The position numbers and the translations under genes were made by a program. From NCBI GenBank assembly GCA_001775395.1, contig MEWP01000159.1:1-36578 (forward strand): DNA of 36,578 nucleotides, in the 5' to 3' direction. The notes beneath the pieces were generated by a model. The model did not search any database. It was given only the letters and a program-made list of their open reading frames with translations, and was not told where the DNA came from. Positions 25,812-33,239 of the stretch are shown in pieces (within the stretch, counting starts at the first letter, position 1; every line of letters begins with the position of its first letter). The stretch comes from a candidate division Zixibacteria bacterium RBG_16_53_22 (GTDB lineage Bacteria > Zixibacteria > MSB-5A5 > UBA10806).

Positions 25812-25975
25812 GGCCACTGACAGAATCTGACAGTGGCCCATTTTATATTTCATGCAGTTCTTGCTTTGTGGACATTCAATGTGTTATTATTATGGTTGCT
25901 ACCTGAAGGGGCAGACGAATTTGCCGTTTGACCGGCAATCGAAGCCGGAATTAATTAGGCAGAGTTACCAGGTAG
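25812..25975 (+). promoter_or_regulatory. Hairpin-rich leader upstream of the CPPYC cassette
   Basis: GGCCACTG-N11-CAGTGGCC (25812-25838) contains the direct repeat CTGACAG. Further on, CTACCTG (25899-25905) pairs with CAGGTAG (25969-25975) and encloses the small hairpin TTGCCG-TTTGAC-CGGCAA (25921-25938). A TATTAT near 25885-25893 could be a -10 box, but its -35 is weak. The enclosed structure would then lie in the 5' leader, about 20 bases before the AAGGAG ribosome-binding site. It matches no riboswitch I know. The rest of 25654-26008 holds nothing I can support. Confidence 0.45.
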
Positions 25976-26008
25976 AAATCGTTCACACTTTAATCAAAAG
26001 GAGATCGT

Positions 26009-26329
26009 ATGCAGTTTACAGGCCAAGAGAATCATTCGATCGACCTCGATGACGCGGCCAAGATGACAGCAAATTACAGGAATGCTCACGAGCCGGGCGC
26101 GTTATTGGGAGGATATTTCAGCCTGGAGGGGATCAAGAAAATCCTCGATCAGAGCAATTGCGTGGGAATAAGGATTTACAATGCGCTTAGCGACGACGGT
26201 GATGAGCATTTTGTTCTGGTGGGGGTGAAAAGCGATGGTGAGGATTTGCACGGTGGCGAGATCGCCGAGATTGAATACCAGTGCCCGCCATATTGCCCGA
26301 CGGCCTCACCATTAAACGGCACCGCCTAA
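26009..26329 (+). CDS. Small protein with C-terminal CPPYCP..SPLN motif
   Basis: Function is unknown. The 106-residue protein begins with a helical segment (IDLDDAAKMTANYRN), then GGYFSLEGIKKILDQSNCVGIRIYNALSDDGDEHFVLVGVKSDGEDL, a likely alpha-beta fold. It ends QCPPYCPTASPLNGTA. From memory, similar short proteins ending in CPPxC...SPLN are common in Bacteroidetes, next to membrane proteins or sensor kinases; this is not verified here. It has no signal peptide. The AAGGAG ribosome-binding site is strong. The stop touches the next ATG, so it is coupled to the membrane protein. Cys51, Cys92 and Cys96 could bind metal or form disulfides. The overlapping track ORF at 25852 is rejected. Confidence 0.8.
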   Translation: MQFTGQENHSIDLDDAAKMTANYRNAHEPGALLGGYFSLEGIKKILDQSNCVGIRIYNALSDDGDEHFVLVGVKSDGEDLHGGEIAEIEYQCPPYCPTASPLNGTA

Positions 26330-26956
26330 ATGAGTGATCTGTTTTACCCGGTGCTCTATGCGACTACGGCCTCGTCGGCGCTGCCTGTGGCGGCCGGATT
26401 TGCGTTCTATCGTCGTGCCAGGCTCGATACCAAGATTCTGCTGGCCCTTTTCATCTTGATTCTGGCAATCGATTTCTATTACCTTTATTGCGCCTGGCGA
26501 CAATCCAGCGCCAATTGGATACATCATTTCTATCTGCCGGTCGAATATGCGGCTCTGGGGATAGTCATCTCGACCTGGCAGGCCAGGCTGATCGAGAAGA
26601 AGGTCATTCTCTCGAGCGTCGTCTTGTTTACTCTGCTTTGCGCCTGGTATATCATCGGCGTTCAAGATTGGACCAGCAGCAGCGATTTCACGGCCTCGGT
26701 GGCTTGCGCGCTTTTCGTGGGTATGGCCTCCTACACGCTGATCGGGATTGAACGGCGGCAGGCCGGTGCGCTTCTCAAGGATTACCGGTTTTGGTTCCTC
26801 ATCGGCCTGCTGATCTATTCATCGGGAAACCTGGCTTATTTCGCCTTCTTTCGCCGATTTGTCTCTTATTACCTATGGGCGGGCCATAATCTGCTTAATA
26901 TCGTTGCTAACGTCTGTTACACCGTGGGATTCGTATGTCAAGCTCGCTGGGAATGA
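26330..26956 (+). CDS. Multi-pass membrane protein of unknown family
   Basis: The 208 residues contain about six or seven hydrophobic segments, with few charged residues inside them. Polar or aromatic patches such as FYYLYCAWRQSSANWIHHFYLPVEYAALG and YLWAGHNLLNIVANVCYTVGF recur between them. The layout recalls small 7-helix sensory or transport proteins, but I recognise no family and no catalytic motif. It starts immediately after the stop of the small CPPYC protein. It overlaps the PAS-LuxR gene downstream by 22 bases (or 4, if that gene uses its second ATG). The tight order suggests it senses or presents a signal to the other two products. Confidence 0.75.
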   Translation: MSDLFYPVLYATTASSALPVAAGFAFYRRARLDTKILLALFILILAIDFYYLYCAWRQSSANWIHHFYLPVEYAALGIVISTWQARLIEKKVILSSVVLFTLLCAWYIIGVQDWTSSSDFTASVACALFVGMASYTLIGIERRQAGALLKDYRFWFLIGLLIYSSGNLAYFAFFRRFVSYYLWAGHNLLNIVANVCYTVGFVCQARWE

Positions 26957-27843
26957 TCTGGGGTGTCGTGATCGTCACGCTCGCGCTCCTGGTTTTGAGC
27001 GCGGGCATAGTCATGAGCTTGATAATCCATACCAGGAAAATGCGGGAGTCGGAGCAACGCTTTCGCCTGCTTTTCGAGCGCGCCTTCGACTCTATCATCC
27101 TGGCTGACGAAAGCGGTGTCATACTGGATACCAACCAGGCTACCTGCGAGCTGTTGGGCCAGGAAAAGCCCGATCTTCTTGGCCAACCCATATTCAACTA
27201 TTTGTTCGAGGAGGATACCGGCCGATTTCAAAAGGCAATGAAGAAGGCCCTCTCCCAGGGCAGCGAAATGGCTGGAGAACTCCTGTTGAGAAATAAATCC
27301 GGCGCAAAACTTTATGTCGAGGGTGTGGTCGGGTACTTCGCATTTCTCGAAACCGATTATCTCATAATCAGTTTCAGGGATCTAACGGAGCGGATGGAGG
27401 CCTCCGAGGCCCTCAAAACGGAACGTCGCGTTCTCTATGAGAAAAATGTGGCCCTCAGAGAGGTCTTGCAGCATATCGAGGAAGAGAAGACAGAGGCAAG
27501 AAAGAATATCGCGCAAAGGATTGATCAAGTCATCTTGCCCCTTGTCAAGAGGATAGGCGCAGCCAAGGATACTATCAACGAGCATTACTACCACCTGCTC
27601 GTGGACGAGCTTAAGAAGCTCTCAGGCTTCAGCGGCGGGGCCTCCAGCCTTTATTACAAGCTATCTCCCCGAGAAATCGAAATCTGCGACCTGATAAAAA
27701 TGGGAGCTACGACCAAGGAGATCGCGAAAACCCTGAATATCTCGATAACCACCGTTAACAAGCATCGGGAGCGAATCAGAAACAGGCTTGATATTTCCAG
27801 GAAAGATGTCAATTTGACAGTTTTCCTGCAAAATTTGGAGTGA
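26935..27843 (+). CDS. Membrane-tethered PAS-LuxR transcription regulator
   Basis: One membrane helix lies at about residues 8-30. A PAS domain follows (40-150; FDSIILADESGVILDTNQATCELLG is the usual start), then a coiled-coil linker (155-230), and a C-terminal LuxR/FixJ helix-turn-helix (243-300; LSPREIEICDLIKMGATTKEIAKTLNISITTVNKHRERIRNRL). There is no kinase domain and no phospho-receiver, so this is a one-component, membrane-bound regulator. The PAS domain could sense a small ligand or redox state, or interact with the neighbouring membrane protein. The start is either 26935 or ATG 26953, which overlaps the preceding stop as ATGA and still keeps the membrane helix. DNA targets are unknown; its own operon is a reasonable guess. 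Confidence 0.85.
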   Translation: MSSSLGMIWGVVIVTLALLVLSAGIVMSLIIHTRKMRESEQRFRLLFERAFDSIILADESGVILDTNQATCELLGQEKPDLLGQPIFNYLFEEDTGRFQKAMKKALSQGSEMAGELLLRNKSGAKLYVEGVVGYFAFLETDYLIISFRDLTERMEASEALKTERRVLYEKNVALREVLQHIEEEKTEARKNIAQRIDQVILPLVKRIGAAKDTINEHYYHLLVDELKKLSGFSGGASSLYYKLSPREIEICDLIKMGATTKEIAKTLNISITTVNKHRERIRNRLDISRKDVNLTVFLQNLE

Positions 27844-27949
27844 GTAATGTTGATTACGCATTCTTAGGGCATTGATGTCGTATTGACTTGGCGCTGTTTT
27901 CCCCTTTATTTCCTACGATGGATAACATTAGGGGGGCGCGGGTCCTAAG

Positions 27950-28303
27950 ATGAGCAAGTCAGAGCGCCTTATTTTCATTCTATCACTTCTTCGTAGCAGC
28001 AAGTATTTGAGAGCCAAAGACTTGGCCCTAAAATGCGGTGTCAGCGAGCGCACCATTTACCGCGATATCATCTCCATATCCGGCATTAACATCCCCATAT
28101 ATTATGAAAATGGGTACAGGCTGCTCAATCAGGAATTCATGCCGCCGGTAAATTTCACCTCTTCCGAGGCCAATTTCCTGGTTACTTTGCTGTTGCCCCG
28201 GGTGAAGTACCATCGCAAGAATGCCCATAGGATTGCCGAGCGCATCCTGGACAAACTCGAGGCTTGCCGAACCCCGGAGCAACCGGTAAATGCCGCCTGG
28301 TAA
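27950..28303 (+). CDS. Short HTH protein, YafY-like N-terminal part without WYL domain
   Basis: The N-terminal half is a helix-turn-helix of the HTH_11 type (IFILSLLRSSKYLRAKDLALKCGVSERTIYRDIISISGINIPIYYENGYRLL), as in DeoR/YafY regulators. YafY-family proteins continue for about 200 more residues with a WYL ligand-binding domain. Here the protein ends at residue 117 after a short helical stretch, so the sensing part is missing. The ribosome-binding site is poor. It could be a decayed regulator or a stand-alone DNA-binding protein. It lies 106 bases after the PAS-LuxR gene and converges with yjbQ. Confidence 0.7.
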   Translation: MSKSERLIFILSLLRSSKYLRAKDLALKCGVSERTIYRDIISISGINIPIYYENGYRLLNQEFMPPVNFTSSEANFLVTLLLPRVKYHRKNAHRIAERILDKLEACRTPEQPVNAAW

Positions 28304-28332
28304 ATTGATCCAGCATAGTTGATCATCTCGAC

Positions 28333-28746
28333 TTATTCGCCTATGATCTTGATAATTAAGCGCTTACGGCGCCGGCCGTCAAACTCGGCGTAATATACTT
28401 GTTGCCAGGGGCCGAGATCGAGGCGACTGTCGGTAATCGGCAGGATAACCTCGTGGCCGATTAGGAGATTCTTCAGATGGGCGTCACCATTGGATTCGCC
28501 TGTTCGGTGATGGCGATAGTCGAGGCCGGTCGGAGCGAGCTTCTCCAGCCATTCGTCGATATCGGCGAGAAGCCCCGATTCGGCATCATTTACATAGACA
28601 CCGGCCGTGATGTGCATGGCGGAAACAAGACAGAATCCGTCGCTTATCCCCGAATTCCTGACCTGCTCCTCGACCATATCGGTAATTCTCAGGAATTCGC
28701 GCTTCTTGCGTGTATTGAACCAGTGATAAAATGTATGCGCTTTCAT
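28333..28746 (-). CDS. yjbQ: YjbQ-family protein (UPF0047)
   Basis: YjbQ proteins are small trimeric enzymes; E. coli YjbQ has weak thiamine-phosphate synthase activity, but the true role is unsettled. The conserved features are present: [36 protein letters not shown], then [54 protein letters not shown]. The His and Asp/Glu residues in these motifs form the expected metal site. At 137 residues it is the normal length. The ATG has an AAGGAG ribosome-binding site. The TGS-GTPase gene lies 68 bases upstream on the same strand and may share its transcript. Confidence 0.93.
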   Translation of the reverse strand: MKAHTFYHWFNTRKKREFLRITDMVEEQVRNSGISDGFCLVSAMHITAGVYVNDAESGLLADIDEWLEKLAPTGLDYRHHRTGESNGDAHLKNLLIGHEVILPITDSRLDLGPWQQVYYAEFDGRRRKRLIIKIIGE

Positions 28747-28814
28747 CGATGCTCCTTGAAATGTGGTTTAGCCCCACTGTCGCTTCATATGTTCATTTTG
28801 CCTAAATTGAATCT

Positions 28815-29810
28815 CTAAATATGAAATTCGATAATATCGCCATCGGTAAGGACGAAATTATTTTTAACTCGCTGCCCCTCGAATTTGCCCTTGCCCCAGA
28901 TCTTGGCGAACTGAAACTTCTCCGCAAAGTCCTTGTGAAGCAGCCGGGCCGCGTCCTCCACCGTCCCGCCTATCGGAAGTATTATCGGGTCCGAGTATTC
29001 AGGCTCGTGCCCCACCCGCTTGGTGAAAACCCGCATTACCCCCAGCGCCGAAAAAACTGCCGCTTTGAAGTTATTTAAGGAATCATCATCCAGGATAGTA
29101 GTCGCGATGATCCGGAATTTCGGGTATCGGGCCTTGACCGTCTCCAGGGTCTTCTCCCAATCGCCGTCGAGATATTTGTGCGCGATAATAATCGCTTTCT
29201 TATACATAAACCTCGGATTCTCGATCTTATCGGGCTCTTCCGGGGCTAAAATAATCCCCTTTTCCTCCAGGAAACGCCCCAGCCTCTCAAGGCAGTCGAT
29301 TGTGTCGAATTCCGATATGTCGCAAACGACCGCCACCAGGTCGGCCTGACGGACGAGGTTTGGGAGGTAAGGGGGAGTCTGGTGCTCGGCGATCGGGGGT
29401 GTGTCGATAAGCTGGATCTGAACAGTCTCAAATGTCATCATGCCGGCCATCGGCTCATGCGTGGTGAACGGGTAATCGGCGATCATCGGCCTGGCGTTGG
29501 TCAGGCTTTCCAGTAGGCTGGATTTGCCGGAGTTCGGCGGGCCGATCAAAATCACCTGGGCGGCCCCCTCGCGCTCGATATGGGAATGGGGATCGGTACG
29601 ATGGGCGCCGTGCTTCTTGCCGCCGCCCTCCGCCTCTTTTTTCAGCCTGGCAATCTTGGCCTTCATATCGGCCTGCAGTTTGTCGGTGCCCTTATGCTTG
29701 GGCATGATAGCAAGAAGCTCTTTGGCCAGCCGAAGCTTCTCATTGATGTCGCTCTCCTTATTGAACTGGCGCTCGAGCTCGTAGTATTGGGGCGGCAAAT
29801 TCGCAGGCAT
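28815..29810 (-). CDS. DRG/Obg-type GTPase with C-terminal TGS domain
   Basis: The protein opens with a helical region (1-75) ending in a basic patch. The G domain follows, with Walker A/G1 GPPNSGKSSLLESL, a DRG-like G2/G3 region (DYPFTTHEPMAGMM and LIDTPP), and a C-terminal TGS domain (about 265-331, ending LTDGDIIEFHI). DRG proteins act in translation or ribosome-related processes. The G4 motif that specifies guanine, normally NKxD, appears as AHKYLD, with His in place of Asn; nucleotide specificity may be altered. G3 reads DTPP rather than DxxG. It has a strong ribosome-binding site (GGAGG) and 331 residues, about normal for the family. Its substrate or partner is unknown. Confidence 0.85.
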   Translation of the reverse strand: MPANLPPQYYELERQFNKESDINEKLRLAKELLAIMPKHKGTDKLQADMKAKIARLKKEAEGGGKKHGAHRTDPHSHIEREGAAQVILIGPPNSGKSSLLESLTNARPMIADYPFTTHEPMAGMMTFETVQIQLIDTPPIAEHQTPPYLPNLVRQADLVAVVCDISEFDTIDCLERLGRFLEEKGIILAPEEPDKIENPRFMYKKAIIIAHKYLDGDWEKTLETVKARYPKFRIIATTILDDDSLNNFKAAVFSALGVMRVFTKRVGHEPEYSDPIILPIGGTVEDAARLLHKDFAEKFQFAKIWGKGKFEGQRVKNNFVLTDGDIIEFHI

Positions 29811-29940
29811 TTTGTGACCTCCGAAAAATCATAATCCAAAATAGCCCCGATTTCAAGTCAAAATCGAGAGATGGCGCTTTATGTTATTAAATCAAAGGCA
29901 CAATCCACTTGCGTTGGACATTTCATTATGATAAGTTTTC

Positions 29941-29968
29941 TTGTGCTTCCTGGGGAATGTGGTATAAA
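29941..29968 (+). promoter_or_regulatory. Promoter with extended -10 for the AsmA-like gene
   Basis: TTGTGC and TATAAA are 16 bases apart, and a TGG directly precedes the -10 (extended -10 form). The predicted start lies about 25 bases before the ATG at 29999. Confidence 0.6.
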
Positions 29969-29998
29969 GCATTAATTTTAGCAAATGAGGTCGTGAGA

Positions 29999-32566
29999 AT
30001 GAGAAAGGTATTGATAATTGCTGGCATCGTGGTATTGGTCGTCATAGGTGCCCTGATCGCCATCCCACTAATCTTTAAGCCTCAAATTGTCAGGATGGTC
30101 AAGGAGAAAGCCAACCAGAGCATTAATGCCAATCTCGATTTCAAAGGTGTCGGGATCAGCCTTATCCGAAATTTCCCCAACGCCAGTCTGACTATCGACG
30201 ATCTGGTCATAGTCAACCGGGAGCCTTTTGCCGGAGATACCCTGGCGCAGATCCGCAAGTTTGAGCTTTCCCTGAATCTGAGCAAGCTTCTTTTCAAGCG
30301 GAAGGTCGAGGTTCTCTCGCTGACCATCGATGAACCGCGGATCTACGCGATGGTTCTGGATAACGGGCAGGCGAATTATATGATCATTCCCGAGGCCGAT
30401 GAGTCGCGGCCGACCGAAACCGACACGGCGGCCGCCATGGAGTTGGCTATCGAAGGATATAGAATCAAAAATGGTTCGCTTGCCTATATAAACGATTCCA
30501 CTAAAATGATCTTGCATGTGGCCGGGCTAAATCACGAAGGCTCCGGGGATTTTAGCCGGCAGACGTTCACTCTTTACACAAGGACTAACATCGACGAGAT
30601 CGATTTCAGCATGAAAGGCGTGCCTTATCTTAACGATGCCAATCTTCAAATGAAAGCCGACCTTCAAATGGATATGGCCCAAAATCGGTTCGCCTTTAAG
30701 GAAAATGAGATCAGGCTCAACGATCTGGCATTGAAATTCGACGGCTGGATTCAGTTGGCCGATGACAAAACCGAGCTCGATATGACTTTCAATGCCCCCA
30801 GCACCGAATTCAAAAGTATCCTTTCGATGGTACCAGCGATTTACCGGCGCGATTTCGGCAATCTTAGAGCCGAGGGCCGGATGAATCTCGAGGGGATAAT
30901 AAAGGGAGTCTACGGCAAAACGCAGTTTCCCATGGTCGACATCAAGCTCTTCGTGGATAATGGCACGTTCCAACATCCCGACTTGCCGACCCCGGTCAAG
31001 AATGTCGCGCTCGACTTTCAGGTGACCAATCCCGGGGTCACGGTGAACGAGACCGTGATCGATTTGAGGAGATTGCATCTGGAGATTGGAGATCAACCGA
31101 TCGACGCCCAGCTTCTGGTTCGGAATCCCGTCAAGGACCCATATGTCGATGGCCTGCTCAAGGGCAGGATCGATCTGGGGCAGGTTGGCAAATTCATGCC
31201 GCTGGGTGATACAATTAAGCTCGATGGCACTATTCAGTCCGATTTGACATTCCGCGGAACCGTCTCATCCGTACAGGAACAGCGCTATGATAATATAACC
31301 GCCAACGGCTCAGTGGCTCTCTCCAATATCAATTATTCCGCGCCTTCGATCCCTCAGCCGGTCATCATTCCAGCGGCCAACATCTCCTTTACGCCTCAGC
31401 AGGCCCGGCTGGAGCGATTCGATATGCAATTCGGCAGAAGCGATATCCACGCCAACGGCGGTCTAACCAATATGATTGGCTACATCCTGGGCGGCCAGAC
31501 CTTGAATGGCACCTTGACCCTGACATCGGGATACCTCGATCTCAATCCATTCCTGCAGCAGGAGAGCGGGGCAATCGCTGCGGTCGAACTTCCGGCCCGA
31601 GTTGATTTTGTCATGTCCGGCAGATTCGAGCAAATAGTAGTCAGCAATTTCAATCTCACCAATGTGCAAGGCCAATTGATATTGCGCGATCGCAAATTGA
31701 TGCTGATCGACCTCAAGGCCAATTTCCTCGAAGGTGAGATGGTGAGCAACGGCGCCTATACCTATGTCAAGCCCGGCAACCCTCATGTCGATTTCGACCT
31801 GAAGCTCTCCAAATTGAGTATCCCCGCCATGTACAAGAATATAGTCACGGTGCAGGCGTTTGCGCCGGTGGCCTCATTTATGAAAGGCTCGGTCAGCGGC
31901 GACCTTCAGCTCGACTCCGATCTCGGCGATTCGCTTAAGCCGATCTGGCAAACGATATCGAGCAAGGGGGCGCTGCAAATACCCGAGGCCAGGGTCGAGG
32001 GATTCGAACCGCTGAAGAAGATCGGCGAGGCGCTCAAATACGAAAGGCTGAAAAATCCCGGGTTCAGCAATTTCATGCCGAGCTTCGACATTGCCAAAGG
32101 TGTATTCAGCCTGAATCCCACGACATTGAAGATCGAGGGGTACGAGGCGATTCTTTCCGGATCAAACAGCCTCGACAAAACGATAAATTATCTAATGAAG
32201 CTCAATCTGCCGGCCTCGGCGGTGAAGGAGAATATAAACACCGCTCTGGCCGGCTTGATTAAGCAGGATGTCAATACCTTAACCGACGAGACTGTCGTCA
32301 TCGATGTTGGATTGACCGGCACTTTCTCGGATCCCAAGGTTCAGACGTCGCTGGCGCAGATTGCTAAGGGCGCCGGGGACCAACTTAAGCGCGCGGCGCA
32401 GGCCGAGGCCCAGCGGCGCCGCGAGGAGCTGGAACAGCAGGCCAGGGAGAAGGTGGCCGGGCAAAAAGAAGCGCTTCAGGATACGGTGAAAAAAGCGATC
32501 GAGGAGCGCACCAAGGGCCAGGCCGAGGATATCAAAAACCGGATTAAGGGGCTGTTCGGCAAGTAG
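29999..32566 (+). CDS. AsmA-family envelope protein
   Basis: AsmA-like proteins are inner-membrane anchored, span the periplasm as long beta-strand bridges and help move phospholipids to the outer membrane. I set the start at ATG 29999 (MRKVLIIAGIVVLVVIGALIAIPLIF), because the 30 earlier residues in the track are not credible and the predicted promoter lies inside them. One N-terminal membrane helix is followed by an AsmA N-terminal region (KEKANQSINANLDFKGVGISLIRNFPNASLTIDDLVI) and about 750 residues of repetitive beta-rich sequence. The C-terminal tail (about 790-855) is highly charged and helical (Arg, Glu, Lys, Gln), a likely coiled coil. The gene is monocistronic by spacing. Confidence 0.88.
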   Translation: MRKVLIIAGIVVLVVIGALIAIPLIFKPQIVRMVKEKANQSINANLDFKGVGISLIRNFPNASLTIDDLVIVNREPFAGDTLAQIRKFELSLNLSKLLFKRKVEVLSLTIDEPRIYAMVLDNGQANYMIIPEADESRPTETDTAAAMELAIEGYRIKNGSLAYINDSTKMILHVAGLNHEGSGDFSRQTFTLYTRTNIDEIDFSMKGVPYLNDANLQMKADLQMDMAQNRFAFKENEIRLNDLALKFDGWIQLADDKTELDMTFNAPSTEFKSILSMVPAIYRRDFGNLRAEGRMNLEGIIKGVYGKTQFPMVDIKLFVDNGTFQHPDLPTPVKNVALDFQVTNPGVTVNETVIDLRRLHLEIGDQPIDAQLLVRNPVKDPYVDGLLKGRIDLGQVGKFMPLGDTIKLDGTIQSDLTFRGTVSSVQEQRYDNITANGSVALSNINYSAPSIPQPVIIPAANISFTPQQARLERFDMQFGRSDIHANGGLTNMIGYILGGQTLNGTLTLTSGYLDLNPFLQQESGAIAAVELPARVDFVMSGRFEQIVVSNFNLTNVQGQLILRDRKLMLIDLKANFLEGEMVSNGAYTYVKPGNPHVDFDLKLSKLSIPAMYKNIVTVQAFAPVASFMKGSVSGDLQLDSDLGDSLKPIWQTISSKGALQIPEARVEGFEPLKKIGEALKYERLKNPGFSNFMPSFDIAKGVFSLNPTTLKIEGYEAILSGSNSLDKTINYLMKLNLPASAVKENINTALAGLIKQDVNTLTDETVVIDVGLTGTFSDPKVQTSLAQIAKGAGDQLKRAAQAEAQRRREELEQQAREKVAGQKEALQDTVKKAIEERTKGQAEDIKNRIKGLFGK

Positions 32567-32585
32567 AGACAGCCCGGATTCGACC

Positions 32586-32614
32586 TTGATTAAGGATCGG
32601 CATTACCTTATACT
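32586..32614 (+). promoter_or_regulatory. Sigma70-like promoter of efp
   Basis: TTGATT and TATACT are 17 bases apart, about 48 bases upstream of the efp ATG. Confidence 0.55.
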
Positions 32615-32661
32615 CATCGGCGCTTTTGCATATTCGGTCGTTTCATTTTTCGGAGGAATTA

Positions 32662-33222
32662 ATGCTCAGCACAAGTGATTTCAGGAAGGGGATGAAATTG
32701 GCGCTCGATGGGGAGCTCTATGTGATTGTCGATTTCCAGCATGCCAGGACCGCCCAGCGTCGGGCCAACGTCTGGACCAAGCTCAAACACCTTAAGACTG
32801 GACGTGTTCTGGAGAAGACATTTTCGGCCGGCGAAACGTTTAACGACCCCGAATTCACCGAGCGAGCCATGCAGTACCTCTACAACGACGGCGAGGCGTT
32901 TAATTTCATGGATTCCAGATCATACGAGCAAACGACGCTGTCGACTGAGCAGGTCGGCGATTCCAAATGGTACCTCCAGGAAAATGTCGAATATAAGATA
33001 ATGTTTTTCGAGGGAAACCCGATCGCCATCAATATGCCGTCAGCGGTAATCCTCAAGGTCATCGAGGCCGAGCCGGCGATCAAGGGCGATTCGGTTTCGA
33101 ACCTGACCAAGAATGTCAAGGTCGAGACCGGGCTGACAGTCCGCGCGCCCCTCTTCATTAAAGAGGGCGATTCCCTAAAAATCGATACCACCGAGGGGAA
33201 ATACCTCGAGCGGGTGTCATAA
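32662..33222 (+). CDS. efp: Elongation factor P, atypical loop
   Basis: EF-P helps ribosomes that stall at consecutive prolines. The ATG at 32662 follows CGGAGGAATTA; the track's extra 12 residues are dropped, giving 186 residues in three domains. The family hallmarks are LKTGRVLEKTFSAGE in domain I and a C-terminal VKVETGLTVRAPLFIKEGDSLKIDTTEGKYLER. The domain I loop, normally HVKPGKGxA with a modified Lys (K32 in B. subtilis numbering) or Arg, reads HARTAQRRAN. By hand alignment position 32 is Gln, flanked by Arg33 and Arg34. Known modification enzymes should not act on Gln, so this factor may work unmodified or be a divergent paralogue. It lies 17 bases before rnhC. Confidence 0.9.
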   Translation: MLSTSDFRKGMKLALDGELYVIVDFQHARTAQRRANVWTKLKHLKTGRVLEKTFSAGETFNDPEFTERAMQYLYNDGEAFNFMDSRSYEQTTLSTEQVGDSKWYLQENVEYKIMFFEGNPIAINMPSAVILKVIEAEPAIKGDSVSNLTKNVKVETGLTVRAPLFIKEGDSLKIDTTEGKYLERVS

Positions 33223-33239
33223 ATCCGCCTATTGATTCC

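Noticed and set aside
25899-25975. Known riboswitch (c-di-GMP-I, preQ1, cobalamin) in the cassette leader
   Set aside because: The conserved core bases of these classes are absent; only the stems are visible, so it is reported as an unassigned structured leader.
25852-26052. 66-residue ORF upstream of the CPPYC gene
   Set aside because: It overlaps the strong ribosome-binding site and start of the next gene, has none of its own, and has low-complexity, non-protein-like composition. The same bases are better explained as a hairpin-containing leader.
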